A stretch of DNA of 64,000 nucleotides from Sinorhizobium chiapasense (GCF_036488675.1 NZ_CP133152.1:1426001-1490000); one strand, 5' to 3'; positions 51,279 to 60,753 are shown, numbered from the stretch's first letter. Notes: generated by a model from the letters alone, not told the origin. Numbers and translations are program-made.

Positions 51279-53168
51279 ATGAAGACCTCGATAGCCACCG
51301 TTTCTCTGAGCGGCGATCTCAAGGACAAGCTGCAGGCGATCGCCAAAGCCGGCTTCGACGGCGTGGAAATCTTCGAGAACGACTTCCTCGCCTTCGACGA
51401 AGGCCCGCGGGAGGTGGGCCGCATGGCACGCGACTTCGGCCTCGAGATTACGTTGTTCCAGCCGTTCCGCGATTTCGAGGGCATGCCGGAACCGCTTCGC
51501 ACGCGAACCTTCGACCGTGCTGAACGCAAGTTCGACGTGATGCAGGAGCTTGGCACCGATCTCGTGCTCGTCTGCTCCAACGTTTCACCGGCCGCCCAGG
51601 GCGGCATCGACCGTGCAGCCGCCGATTTCCGCGAGCTCGGCGAGCGGGCAGCGAAGCGGAACCTCAGGGTCGGCTACGAGGCCCTCGCCTGGGGCCGGCA
51701 CATCAACGATCATCGCGACGCCTGGGAGATCGTCCGGCGCGCCGACCACCCCAATGTCGGCCTCATCCTCGACAGTTTCCACACGCTTTCCCGCAAGATC
51801 GACGTCAATTCGATCCGGTCGATCCCGAAAGAAAAAATCTTCATCATCCAGCTCGCCGACGCGCCGCTGATAAACATGGACCTGCTCTACTGGAGTCGGC
51901 ATTTCCGCAACATGCCCGGCGAAGGTGATCTTCCGGTCACCGACTTCATGCGCGCCGTCGCCGCGACCGGCTATGACGGCTACCTGTCGCTGGAAATTTT
52001 CAACGACCAGTTCCGCGGCGGCAATGCCGGCGCCATCGCCGTCGACGGGCGCCGCTCGCTGATCTATCTCGGCGACCAGGTCAAGCGCGCCGAACCGGAC
52101 ACACCCTTGTCGGTACCGGCGATGCCGGCGCCCGTCGAGGTGAAGGGTGTCGCCTTCATCGAATTCGCCGCCGACGAAGAGCAGGCGGCTGAACTGGAGG
52201 CGCTGATCGGAACGCTCGGCTTTCAGAAGACCGCGACCCACAAGAGCAAACGCGTCGCGCTTTATCGCCAGGGGGCAATCAATCTGGTCATCAATACGGA
52301 GCGCGAGGGGTTCGCCAACGCCTCCTACCTGGTGCACGGCACGTCGGCTTATGCCTTCGGGCTGATGGTCGACGACGCCGCGGCGACGGTCGAGCGCGCA
52401 AAGGCGCTCGGCGCCGAACCGTTCGCACAGGCCGTTGGCCCCGGCGAGCTATCGGTGCCGGCGATCCGCGGCGTTGGCGGCGGCGTCATCTATTTCCTCG
52501 ACGAAAAGTCCGACCTCGCGCGCATCTGGGAGATCGAATTCGAGCCGGTGGAAAATGACCTATCGACGATGCCGGCCGGCCTCATCTCCGTCGACCATGT
52601 CGCCCAGACTGTCAAATACGAGGAAATGCTGACCTGGCTCCTCTTCTACAACTCGCTGCTCGACGTGCATAAGACGCCGATGGTCGACATCATCGATCCG
52701 GCCGGGTTGGTGCGCAGCCAGGTGGTGGAGAATGACGCCGGGTCGCTGCGCATCACTTTGAACGGCGCCGAAAACCGCAACACACTCGCCGGGCATTTCA
52801 TCGCCGAGACCTTCGGCTCCGGCGTCCAGCATCTCGCCTTTGCCACGAACGATATCTTCACGGCGGCCGAGGCATTGCGGGCAAACGGCTTCCGGGCGCT
52901 GCCGATCTCGCCCAACTACTATGACGACATCGAGGCGCGTTTCGCGCTCGAGCCGGAACTGATCGAGCGCTTGAAAGAAGCCAATATTCTCTACGACCGC
53001 GACGAGCACGGAGAGTACTTCCAGCTCTACAGCCCGACCTATGGCGAGGGTTTCTTCTTCGAGATCGTGGAGCGACGCGGCTATCGCGGCTACGGTGCCG
53101 CCAATGCCATCTTCCGCATCGCCGCGCTGAAGAAACAGCTGCGGCCGGCAGGCCTGCCTAAAGACTAG
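51279..53168 (+). CDS. quiC: 3-Dehydroshikimate dehydratase, fused to VOC/HPPD-like domain
   Basis: This 629-aa protein has two parts. Residues ~1-275 form a xylose-isomerase-like TIM barrel with metal ligands expected in YEALAWG, LILDSFHTL, IQLADAP and SLEIFNDQF, as in dehydroshikimate dehydratases. Residues ~290-620 are a two-repeat vicinal-oxygen-chelate region like 4-hydroxyphenylpyruvate dioxygenase (VEVKGVAFIEFAADEEQ; SVDHVAQTVKYEEML; VQHLAFATNDI; FFFEIVERRGY). Such fusions are known in QuiC proteins. The likely reaction is 3-dehydroshikimate to protocatechuate. It is the last gene of the TRAP operon, and its TAG stop lies at the edge of a mosaic repeat. Confidence 0.9.
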   Translation: MKTSIATVSLSGDLKDKLQAIAKAGFDGVEIFENDFLAFDEGPREVGRMARDFGLEITLFQPFRDFEGMPEPLRTRTFDRAERKFDVMQELGTDLVLVCSNVSPAAQGGIDRAAADFRELGERAAKRNLRVGYEALAWGRHINDHRDAWEIVRRADHPNVGLILDSFHTLSRKIDVNSIRSIPKEKIFIIQLADAPLINMDLLYWSRHFRNMPGEGDLPVTDFMRAVAATGYDGYLSLEIFNDQFRGGNAGAIAVDGRRSLIYLGDQVKRAEPDTPLSVPAMPAPVEVKGVAFIEFAADEEQAAELEALIGTLGFQKTATHKSKRVALYRQGAINLVINTEREGFANASYLVHGTSAYAFGLMVDDAAATVERAKALGAEPFAQAVGPGELSVPAIRGVGGGVIYFLDEKSDLARIWEIEFEPVENDLSTMPAGLISVDHVAQTVKYEEMLTWLLFYNSLLDVHKTPMVDIIDPAGLVRSQVVENDAGSLRITLNGAENRNTLAGHFIAETFGSGVQHLAFATNDIFTAAEALRANGFRALPISPNYYDDIEARFALEPELIERLKEANILYDRDEHGEYFQLYSPTYGEGFFFEIVERRGYRGYGAANAIFRIAALKKQLRPAGLPKD

Positions 53169-53267
53169 AACAATTCCAGGAAAAGTGTGTAACGGTTTTC
53201 CGTCCGGAATTGCGTAATTTCAAAGAGTTAGATCACTCACTGTTTCAAAGGAACAATGAAATGATCT
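53166..53267. repeat. Intergenic mosaic repeat, copy A2
   Basis: Nearly identical, in the reverse orientation, to 5791-5892. It starts at the quiC stop codon and lies between convergent genes (quiC and the stomatin-like gene), the same setting as copy A1. Terminator-like function is an inference. Confidence 0.85.
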
Positions 53268-53289
53268 CGGGAAAGCGCGGCGCCCCGCC

Positions 53290-54063
53290 TTATTGCGAAG
53301 AACCGCCCGTCTTCGCCGCGAGGATGTTCGCCAGTTCCATCGGGAACGGGAAGATGATCGTCGAACTCTTTTCAGCGGCGATGACGTTCAGCGTGCTGAG
53401 ATAACGCAGTTGCATCGCCTGCGGCTGCCGGGCGAGAATTTCCGCCGCTTCGAGCAGTTTCGCCGCCGCCTGCTGTTCGCCCTCGGCGTTGATGACCTTC
53501 GCCCGCCGTTCGCGTTCCGCTTCCGCCTGGCGCGCGATGGCCCGGATCATCGATTCATTGATGTCGACATGCTTGATCTCGACGGTCGCGACCTTGATGC
53601 CCCAGGCATCTGTCTGGACGTCCAGTATCTTCTGGATATCGTCGTTGAGCCTGTCGCGTTCGGCCAGCATCTCGTCAAGGTCGTGCTTGCCGAGCACGGA
53701 GCGCAAGGTCGTCTGAGCGAGTTGGCTCGTCGCCGCCATGAAGTCCTCGACCTGGATCGTCGATTTTTCCGCGTCGATCACCCGGAAATAGATGACCGCG
53801 CTGACGCGGACCGAAACGTTGTCGTGGGAAATGACGTCCTGGCTCGGCACATCGAGCACCCGCGTCCTGAGATCGACCCTCACCATCTGCTGGACATAGG
53901 GAACGAGCAGGATCAGCCCCGGCCCCTTGACGCCGGTGAACCGGCCCAGCGTGAAGATGACGCCGCGTTCATATTCGCGCAGGATCCTGATCGCGTAGGC
54001 AATGACGATGAGCAGCACCACAAGCGCCGCGATGAACGGGGCGAGACTTCCGACTATGTCCAT
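53290..54063 (-). CDS. Stomatin/SPFH (band 7) membrane protein, slipin-type
   Basis: This 257-aa protein has one N-terminal membrane segment ([22 protein letters not shown]) followed by the SPFH core ([57 protein letters not shown]). The coiled-coil region rich in Ala, Glu and Arg ([26 protein letters not shown]) follows near residues 180-205. Slipins pair with NfeD proteins, encoded upstream here, and are thought to organise membrane proteolysis. A mosaic repeat separates it from nfeD. Confidence 0.94.
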   Translation of the reverse strand: MDIVGSLAPFIAALVVLLIVIAYAIRILREYERGVIFTLGRFTGVKGPGLILLVPYVQQMVRVDLRTRVLDVPSQDVISHDNVSVRVSAVIYFRVIDAEKSTIQVEDFMAATSQLAQTTLRSVLGKHDLDEMLAERDRLNDDIQKILDVQTDAWGIKVATVEIKHVDINESMIRAIARQAEAERERRAKVINAEGEQQAAAKLLEAAEILARQPQAMQLRYLSTLNVIAAEKSSTIIFPFPMELANILAAKTGGSSQ

Positions 54064-54095
54064 GACCTTCTCCCTGCCACTTTCCAGGAATCGCC

Positions 54096-54202
54096 CTACA
54101 GCGCCGTGCGTCTTTCAGGACGCACAAAGGACGCTGTAAGTCTTTGAATCTACGCATCGTGCTTTCCGAAAATCGATTCCGATTTTCGGGCCGATGCGCT
54201 AG
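54096..54202. repeat. Mosaic repeat with D-type half, inverted (copy D3)
   Basis: The first part (CTACAGCGCCGTGCGTCTTT ... AAAGGACGCTGTA, 54097-54138) is the inverted counterpart of the second half of 14063-14166. The second part has a CGAAAATCGATTCCGATTTTCG palindrome (54168-54189). Its outer edge CTAG gives the nfeD stop codon on the minus strand. Confidence 0.75.
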
Positions 54203-55563
54203 GTTTGCGACGCGCTGCGCGCGACTTTCAGCGTCAATCCGTTACGGTCTATGACCGTCACGTCTTCCCCGGCTGCGAGCGGCTCGCCGCTGACCGCCTT
54301 CCAGCGTTCGCCGCGGGCGATGACGTAGCCTGTGCCGCCCGTCCAGCTATCGACGGTGCCGGAGATGCCGATCATCTGCTCCGCACCGGTGACGACCTTG
54401 TGCCGGCGCGAGATGAACGCAAGCCGGGCAACGAGAGCGCTGAAGGCGAGGCTTGCGATGGCGACGCCACCGAGGACCGGCCAGGAGACCTGCAGACCCG
54501 GCACGTCCGTGTCGAACAGGATGGCGGCGCCGAGCACCAGCGCGACCCCGCCGCCGAGCCCAAGCGCCCCGAATGACGGCGCATGGGCCTCGGCCACCAG
54601 CAGCCCCACGCCGAGGATGATCAGTCCGATGCCGGCATAACTCACCGGCAGCACCGCAAGTGCATAGAGCCCCAGCAGAAGGCTTATGCCGCCGACTGTG
54701 CCAGGCAGGACCGTTCCGGGTGTCAGAAACTCGAAGATCAGCCCATAGATGCCGACGATCATCAGAAGCAGGGCGACATTCGGATCGGTGATCACAGACA
54801 GGAGGCGGGTCCGCCAATCGGGCAGAGCGTCCTCGACGGCGAGCCCCGCGGTGTCGAGGCGAATATCCGCCTGGCCGAGACGAACTGTTCGGCCGTGCGC
54901 CTGCTTCAACAGATCCTCGATGCTGCCGGCGGTGAAATCGATGACCTTCTCACGGACGGCCGCCGTCGACGATAGGCTCGCAGCCTCGCGCACGGCGCGC
55001 TCACCCCAGTCGGCGTTGCGGTTGCGCAGCTCGGCAAGGCCGCGGATATAGGCGACCGCATCGTTTATCATTTTCGCTTCGCCGGCATTGGCCGGCTGCT
55101 TCGCGCCGCTCTGCTTGTCAGCCTCGCCGGAACCACCCTTGTCGCCCTCGTCGCCGCCGAACAGACCACCGCCGATTGCAATCGGTGTCGCGGCACCCAG
55201 ATTGGTACCCGGGGCCATCGCCGCGACATGGCTGGCATAGAGAATATAGGTGCCGGCGCTCGCCGCCCTCGCCCCGCTCGGCGCCACGAAACTCGCAACC
55301 GGTACGGAAGAATCGAGGATAGCGCGGATGATGTCGCGCATCGACGTGTCGAGGCCGCCGGGCGTGTCCATCTGCAATATGACGAGCGAGACGCCACGCG
55401 CATCGGCCCGCTCAAGGCCGCGCGTCACATATTCCGCAGTCGCGGGGCTGATCGCGCCGTTCACATGCAAGACCATCGCCAGGCGCTCGGCGCCGGATGC
55501 AGACGCGGCAGGAAACGCGAACGCGGATATCAATGCCATGAGCAGGATGAGGATTCGGGACAT
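54199..55563 (-). CDS. nfeD: NfeD-family membrane serine protease
   Basis: This 454-aa protein starts at 55563 (the upstream TTG frame is rejected) with a signal peptide (ILILLMALISAFAFPAASASGA). Residues ~25-230 form a ClpP-like protease domain (VLHVNGAISPATAEYV; MDTPGGLDTSMRDI; SGARAASAGTYILYASH, with the nucleophile Ser in the last). Four or five membrane helices follow (ITDPNVALLLMIVGIYGLIFEF onward), and a C-terminal OB-fold domain (GISGTVDSWTGGTGYVIARGE). The name comes from nodulation formation efficiency in rhizobia. It pairs with the stomatin-like gene downstream. Its stop codon is at a repeat edge. Confidence 0.92.
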   Translation of the reverse strand: MSRILILLMALISAFAFPAASASGAERLAMVLHVNGAISPATAEYVTRGLERADARGVSLVILQMDTPGGLDTSMRDIIRAILDSSVPVASFVAPSGARAASAGTYILYASHVAAMAPGTNLGAATPIAIGGGLFGGDEGDKGGSGEADKQSGAKQPANAGEAKMINDAVAYIRGLAELRNRNADWGERAVREAASLSSTAAVREKVIDFTAGSIEDLLKQAHGRTVRLGQADIRLDTAGLAVEDALPDWRTRLLSVITDPNVALLLMIVGIYGLIFEFLTPGTVLPGTVGGISLLLGLYALAVLPVSYAGIGLIILGVGLLVAEAHAPSFGALGLGGGVALVLGAAILFDTDVPGLQVSWPVLGGVAIASLAFSALVARLAFISRRHKVVTGAEQMIGISGTVDSWTGGTGYVIARGERWKAVSGEPLAAGEDVTVIDRNGLTLKVARSASQT

Positions 55564-55791
55564 TCGCCGCCACAACCTCTGAGTTCCATTGGACCGCGAT
55601 GATTCTGCGCCGACGCGATCCAAATGCTTAAATGTGATCGCTCTCTAATATAGGCCAGAACTGCCGAAAGGGTAAGGCGTTCCGCAACCTGTCGTGGAAG
55701 ACGCGCCGCAGCGTTCGCCCGGTGCCGTCGGCTCGCACCGGCGGCCGAGCAGGCGTCCGATCGCCTTGCCGAGCGTCACCAAAGCGTCGTC

Positions 55792-57558
55792 TCAGGAACC
55801 GCTCGAGAAGCGAACGCCCGCCTTGCGCAAGCCGGCTTCGATCAGCGCCGCGAGCTCGGGAGAGAAATGCTGCGCCCACATCTGCCGGCGCAAGACGGAC
55901 TCGAATCTTTCGACACGGCCGCGCAGTTCCTCCATGGCATCGGTCGCCTCCTCCTGAAGGCCCAGTTGCCCTGCGGCCGCGATCCTCAGGATGTTGACCA
56001 TAGTATCCGACGGGCTCGCCAGTTGGCGGACCCGCCGCAGCGCCTCGTCGTAGTTGCCAATTCTGTAGTCTTCCAATGCCAGCGTCAGCACCGCGGCGCG
56101 CTGGACATATTCCTTGTTCTGCCCGGCAGAGCGCGCAAGCTTCACACCTTCCTGCCACTCGCCGCTGACGAACAACAGGTAACCGAGCCTGGCGAGGACG
56201 GAGTCATCCAGCGGGTTCAGCGACGCGGCGCGTCGGCCGGAAAGAAAAGCGGCCTCGGTTTCGCCGGCGGCAAAGCGCGCCATCATCTGCGCCGCATAGC
56301 TCTGACTGGACTGCGGGGCGAGTGCCGTTGCCCTGTCTGCCAGCTTCAGCGCCCTCTCGGTGGCGACCGAGGAATTGCCCGTCGCTCCCGCGACGAGAAC
56401 CGTGGCGAGGCTTGCCAGAACCTCGGCATCGTTTTCCTGGTAGGTCAGCGACCGCTCGAGGCAAGTTCGTGCCGCAACCATGCTTTCGCGGTCGGCGCGC
56501 GCAAGCGCAGTGTCGGCAAGCAGCACGCAGCCATAGCCAAGCGAAGGGTTGGTGAGCTGACGTGCGGCTTCGAGGCTGGTGACGATTCCCTGATCGCCGG
56601 CGAGCGCGCGGGCGAGCTTGACGACGACATCCTGGTGCTCCCCGGCCGCCTCGCTGTTTCCGCTCTCGGCTTCGGCGACGCCTGACCGCAGCGTTTCATT
56701 GGTCTGCATGTCGATAACCTGCCAGGAGAAACCGCCGGAACCGGCCGCGTCGCCATAGCTCACCGAAAGCCGGTAGACGTTGCTCTTCGGCGGCAGCGGA
56801 CGGCCGGCCGATATGTCTCCGGTGATCGCTGCCGTATCCACATCCGCCTGCCGCGGCTGCGTGAACGTCCTGACCGTGGAGAATTGCGAGAGCGCGTGCA
56901 CGAGCGACTCTTCGAGCCCCTGCGCAGCCGACGCCGCCGTGGGCTCGCTCCGTACATCGACGATGATCGTCGGTTTCACGGAAAGCGCAGGCGGCCAGCC
57001 GAGATGCCCCGTGGCGATGCCATAGACCGCGGCGAGAGCCGTGACCGTGAGGCCGGCGCAGGCGGCGAAGAGGCCCGGGCGGATGGTCCTCGGTCGTTGC
57101 GCGGGCGCCTCCTGTGCTTCATCCTGCGCCCCGGGCTCGAACGACGGCGCATCCTCTAGTTGCACCGATCCCCCCGGTCCCGAAAGCGCGATGAACCGCG
57201 GTCTGTAGTTGCCGCGCGGAAGCTCGATCCTGAGCGGCGCCTGTTGGCCCACGGTTTCATAATATCGATCCAACGCCGCGCGCAGGCGGGAGACCTCAAC
57301 GCGAACGATCGGGTCGACATTCGGGTCGAACGAACTGGGCCGACCGAAGACATCGACCGCGATGGAATAGGCCTTTACAGTCGCCGAGCGGCCGGCAAGA
57401 AACTCGTCGACGAGATATTTCAGAAGCTTCCGGTGGCGCTCCGTCGCGTGAAACCGAGCGTCGTCCAGCAGTCGCTCGGTCTCGACGCGCACGTCGCTCT
57501 CGGCAACCATGCACTGCGCGGCGTGTTCGCTGTCTTCTCCGGCGTCCATTGCTTCCAT
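55792..57558 (-). CDS. Winged-helix regulator with membrane helix and TPR-rich C-terminus
   Basis: This 588-aa protein has an N-terminal DNA-binding region (FHATERHRKLLKYLVDEFLAGR; VKAYSIAVDVFGRPSSFDPNVDPIVRVEVSRLRAALDRYY), a layout seen in rhizobial adenylate-cyclase-like or CadC-type regulators. One membrane helix at about residues 147-167 (ACAGLTVTALAAVYGIATG) separates it from a TolB-like domain (TIIVDVRSEPTAASAAQGLEESLVHAL) and TPR pairs (TERALKLADRATALAPQSSQSYAAQM; LNPLDDSVLARLGYLLFVSG). It may sense envelope signals and act on genes nearby. The ATG at 57558 is preferred over an upstream TTG; 57549 is also possible. The target is unknown. Confidence 0.8.
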   Translation of the reverse strand: MEAMDAGEDSEHAAQCMVAESDVRVETERLLDDARFHATERHRKLLKYLVDEFLAGRSATVKAYSIAVDVFGRPSSFDPNVDPIVRVEVSRLRAALDRYYETVGQQAPLRIELPRGNYRPRFIALSGPGGSVQLEDAPSFEPGAQDEAQEAPAQRPRTIRPGLFAACAGLTVTALAAVYGIATGHLGWPPALSVKPTIIVDVRSEPTAASAAQGLEESLVHALSQFSTVRTFTQPRQADVDTAAITGDISAGRPLPPKSNVYRLSVSYGDAAGSGGFSWQVIDMQTNETLRSGVAEAESGNSEAAGEHQDVVVKLARALAGDQGIVTSLEAARQLTNPSLGYGCVLLADTALARADRESMVAARTCLERSLTYQENDAEVLASLATVLVAGATGNSSVATERALKLADRATALAPQSSQSYAAQMMARFAAGETEAAFLSGRRAASLNPLDDSVLARLGYLLFVSGEWQEGVKLARSAGQNKEYVQRAAVLTLALEDYRIGNYDEALRRVRQLASPSDTMVNILRIAAAGQLGLQEEATDAMEELRGRVERFESVLRRQMWAQHFSPELAALIEAGLRKAGVRFSSGS

Positions 57559-57750
57559 CCGGTTGTTTGACAAACGGCAAGGGAGTGCAATTGCGGAAAG
57601 AACATTAGACCGTTACTACCAGAACGGGAAGCGGATTCTTGATAAAGATCAGGACGTTTCGCGATCACATCATGTTGAATACATGAAACGACGATGTCGC
57701 CACCGCGGGGAAGCCGGCATCCCGCTTCTGCCGCAGGCGGTCATCACCGC

Positions 57751-58032
57751 TCAGGCCCTGGGCGTGTCCTGATCTTCATTGAAGAGACAGATCGCGATGA
57801 CCTCCTCCTCGATTTCACGGCAGATCAGCTCGTATTCCGCAAGGACGGCCTTGTCCTGCAATTGGCCACTGCGCTCCCGGTCGAGCATGGAAGTCGCTTC
57901 GTCATAGGCTTCGCAGAGACTATGAAGCGACGAATCCTTCGCGCTCAGCAACTGGAGCTGGCCCCGGAGCACGGGCAACTTCAGCATCAGCTTCAGCAAT
58001 CCTCGCTGTCTGTGTTCGCCGGACATTGGCAT
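57751..58032 (-). CDS. 93-residue hypothetical protein
   Basis: This small helical protein contains LLKLMLKLPVLRGQLQLLSAKDSSLHSLCEAYDEATSML-type helices (residues 12-50) and an acidic C-terminal helix with Cys (LICREIEEEVIAICLFNEDQ). There is no signal peptide, membrane helix or recognised domain. ATGs at 58032 and 58026 are both possible, with only a weak ribosome site. It lies between the winged-helix regulator and the HAD gene on the minus strand, and a GTTACNGTTAC motif sits about 200 bp upstream. The function is unknown. Confidence 0.65.
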   Translation of the reverse strand: MPMSGEHRQRGLLKLMLKLPVLRGQLQLLSAKDSSLHSLCEAYDEATSMLDRERSGQLQDKAVLAEYELICREIEEEVIAICLFNEDQDTPRA

Positions 58033-58443
58033 CTACCAAGCTGCGCCGCGTTCGCGTTGTCCCGAGTTCCTGGCACACGCCGCGTGTCCGGTAGGCGCGA
58101 TCCTGAGCGCGCACCGGTCGCCGGAAGGCCGTGTCGGATCGAGGGATGCCGACACACGATTCAAATCGAGATGCCAAGGGGTCTCCGAGAGACAGATGAT
58201 GGCCGATGCAACGGTCCGCATGGAAGTACGTAACGGTAACGCAGATGCAAACGGGTCCGGCCACGACGGTGCTGGAGGGCGCGCGCCTCGCATATGGCGG
58301 GGCAAAAAGGAGGAGATGGTTGCGAACGGGATGGATGGCAATGGCGATCCTCCCTCGACAGGATCTCAGCCGATCGCCGCTACCCCTGCAAAGCACGCGC
58401 TGTAAAAGAGCCCGGTCCGGATTGGAGAAGGCGCGCGGCCGTC
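58033..58443. other. Intergenic region with a GTTACNGTTAC motif
   Basis: This 411-bp gap has no credible gene; frames inside it look like noise. GTAACGGTAAC at 58230-58240 is the minus-strand form of GTTACCGTTAC, a motif that recurs twice at 60594-60669. It is oriented toward the 93-residue gene. Confidence 0.55.
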
Positions 58444-59499
58444 CTATTTCTCGAATGCGTATACGCGGTTCCAGTCGGCTTTCATGTCGACCAGTTGCCA
58501 GCCGCGCTCAGGAGCCTCGGTCAAAGCCTTGTCCAGCTTGCCGACATGCGACTGGCGGTCATAGGCCCACTCGCGTTCGCCGTCGGTGTGATGCACGATC
58601 AGCCCGAAGCGGGCTCTGGGGGCCGACGTCACCCAGCGAAGCATTTCGTAGTCGCCGTCGGAATTGCCGGCGGCGAAGATCGGACGCCGGCCGATGAACT
58701 TGTTGATGCCGACAGGCTTGCCGGGACCGTCGTCGATGAAATCGATCGTCGGTTCACGCATCAGCACCGGCGTATCGCCCTCGAGTTCGTACTTGGTCGT
58801 GATGCTGCTGCCGATGACCTGCTCGGGCGGAATCCCGTACATCTGTTCCGTCATCGGCCGCATGAATTCGATTCCGCCGCCCGAGACGGTCTTGAAGCCG
58901 TTCGCCCTGAGGTAGTCGAGAAGTTCCCGCATCGGCAGAAAGGTGATCTCGTTATACGGCCGATCGAAGCGCGGGTGTCTGGCCGTAGCGAACCAGTCGC
59001 TGACGATCTTGTTGAATTCCTCCGTCGTCACGCCGGCATGGGTCGCCATGGCGAGTTCGACCAACCCCTTCTCGCCGGATGCGGCGACGCCGGCCACGTC
59101 GCCTTTCAAAAGCGAGGCAAAGGGCTCCTTCTCCTTCCAGTCGGGATGTTCGGGTGCCAGCGCCCTGACGCGATCGTTGATGAACAACGCCTGGAAATAG
59201 GCGGGCTGCTCCGTCCAAAGGGTGCCGTCATTGTCGAAGACGGCGATGCGGTCGGGCACGGCGACGTAATCGGGCCCGCCCTCCGTCGTCACGCGCGTGA
59301 CGAAATCGACGATCGCCGACTTCACGTCGCCGTCGTTCCATGAAGGCAGATTAGCGGGGGCAGCATCCGCCGCGAGCGCCGCCGGCATGACAAGCACCAG
59401 CGCCAGCAGTGCAAAAAAGGTCGCGAGAAGCGGCGCCCGACGATCACCGATGGAGGCGGTCGCGACAGCCGACATTCCCGATCTGGCATCTGCGATCAT
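58444..59499 (-). CDS. Exported HAD-family phosphatase-like hydrolase
   Basis: This 351-aa protein has a signal or anchor helix at about residues 22-44 (PLLATFFALLALVLVMPAALAA) and a HAD motif I (VFDNDGTLW, Asp89 nucleophile, Asp91 acid). Motif III/IV-type residues are in SGGGIEFMRP and IFAAGNSDGDYEMLRW. The predicted location is the periplasm. The substrate is unknown. It follows the formylglycine-generating enzyme gene by 42 bp on the same strand, and GAGGAG lies before the ATG, so the two form an operon divergent from moxR. Confidence 0.88.
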   Translation of the reverse strand: MIADARSGMSAVATASIGDRRAPLLATFFALLALVLVMPAALAADAAPANLPSWNDGDVKSAIVDFVTRVTTEGGPDYVAVPDRIAVFDNDGTLWTEQPAYFQALFINDRVRALAPEHPDWKEKEPFASLLKGDVAGVAASGEKGLVELAMATHAGVTTEEFNKIVSDWFATARHPRFDRPYNEITFLPMRELLDYLRANGFKTVSGGGIEFMRPMTEQMYGIPPEQVIGSSITTKYELEGDTPVLMREPTIDFIDDGPGKPVGINKFIGRRPIFAAGNSDGDYEMLRWVTSAPRARFGLIVHHTDGEREWAYDRQSHVGKLDKALTEAPERGWQLVDMKADWNRVYAFEK

Positions 59500-59541
59500 G
59501 GTGAGTTCTCCTCGAGTGAATTGCGCGTTCGGGAACCGGCG

Positions 59542-60513
59542 TTACGACCGTCGGACGCAGCGGAACCCGATATGGGTGGTCGCCGAGTTCTCTTCCTGTG
59601 CGTGGCGCGCCGCCGGCCGGTAACGCCGGCAATAGTTGGGCGCACAGAGGTGCGATCCGCCCTTGACCGCCCGCCTGGCGATGCGGATCTTCGGTTGCGT
59701 CGGGTCGAAGCTTTCTTCCGCGCTGCCTCCGCGCGGATTGGCGGGGATGCAGCAGGCCTTTTGCGCCGGTGTGGGATGAGCGGAGGACCAGTAGTCGCTC
59801 GTCCATTCCCAGACATTGCCGATCATGTCGTAGAGCCCGTAGCCGTTCGGCGGAAAGCTGCCGACCGGCGACGTTCGCTCGAAGCCGTTGGGCTTGAGAT
59901 TTTCGGTCGGGAACGCACCGTGCCAGGTATTGGCCATGAACCGGCCGTCCGGGACAAGTTCATCGCCCCAGGCGAATTCCGCGCCTTCGAGGCCGCCCTT
60001 GGCGGCAAACTCCCATTCGGCTTCGGTCGGCAGATCCTTGCCCGCCCAGGCCGCATAGGCCTTGGCGTCGGCATAGGCGACCTGAACGACCGGGTGGTCG
60101 AGTTTTCCACGCAGATTGCTCAAGCCCCCATAGGGCCGTCGCCAGTTGGCGCCGAACTTGAAATTCCACCATTGCGAATGATCGCGGCCGGTTATCCGCT
60201 TCGGCGGATCGAAAACGACCGATCCGGCTTTCAACATATGCGCCGGCGCGCCCGGATAGTCGTTCGGGTCGGACGGTCTTTCGGCCAGCGTCACATAGCC
60301 GGTCGCCTCGACGAATTCGGCGAACTGCCGGTTGGTAACCGGCGCGACGTCGATCCAGAATCCACCCACCTTCACCGGATGCGCCGGGGCCTCTTCAGGG
60401 TAGTGGCGGTCCGATCCCATGACGAAAGTGCCGCCTTCGATCCAGACCTGTTCGCGGGCAGCGATCGCCATCGGCGATTCATCGCCCGCCGATCGATTGA
60501 GCGGAATGTTCAT
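59542..60513 (-). CDS. Formylglycine-generating enzyme (SUMF1 family)
   Basis: This 323-aa protein converts a Cys in sulfatases (or alkaline-phosphatase superfamily enzymes) to formylglycine. The start is typical (IEGGTFVMGSD), with the PVTNRQFAEFV and WEWTSDYW blocks. The active-site pair is present: Cys290 and Cys295 in LCAPNYCRRYRPAAR, followed by the final GFRCVR. Many SUMF1-like proteins lack these Cys residues, so this one is probably active. It has no signal peptide. No sulfatase gene is in the window; a client must lie elsewhere. GAGG precedes the ATG. It is divergent from moxR. Confidence 0.9.
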   Translation of the reverse strand: MNIPLNRSAGDESPMAIAAREQVWIEGGTFVMGSDRHYPEEAPAHPVKVGGFWIDVAPVTNRQFAEFVEATGYVTLAERPSDPNDYPGAPAHMLKAGSVVFDPPKRITGRDHSQWWNFKFGANWRRPYGGLSNLRGKLDHPVVQVAYADAKAYAAWAGKDLPTEAEWEFAAKGGLEGAEFAWGDELVPDGRFMANTWHGAFPTENLKPNGFERTSPVGSFPPNGYGLYDMIGNVWEWTSDYWSSAHPTPAQKACCIPANPRGGSAEESFDPTQPKIRIARRAVKGGSHLCAPNYCRRYRPAARHAQEENSATTHIGFRCVRRS

Positions 60514-60593
60514 GCGTTACCTCATCGACCTTGCAGCAGATAGTCCGACCTCACCACTCTTACTCTACGCGCGATCGCCTGCCCTCCAAGTAC

Positions 60594-60669
60594 GTTACGG
60601 TTACGAAGGTCAGGAGCGACTGACCGAATGCCCAAAATTGAACGTTCCCCCGGCCTTCGTTACTGTTAC
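60594..60669 (+). promoter_or_regulatory. Two GTTACNGTTAC motifs in the divergent SUMF1-moxR promoter region
   Basis: GTTACGGTTAC (60594-60604) and GTTACTGTTAC (60659-60669) are tandem half-sites of the response-regulator kind, 65 bp apart, in the 240-bp gap 60514-60753. A third copy is at 58230-58240. The factor is unknown. Confidence 0.5.
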
Positions 60670-60753
60670 GTTCTTCCGATCCGTTCTCGGCTCGCTAAGC
60701 TCTAAGATAATGAAAGCAAAACCGGTGGCAATTGGACGAAGGGGCATAGTCTG

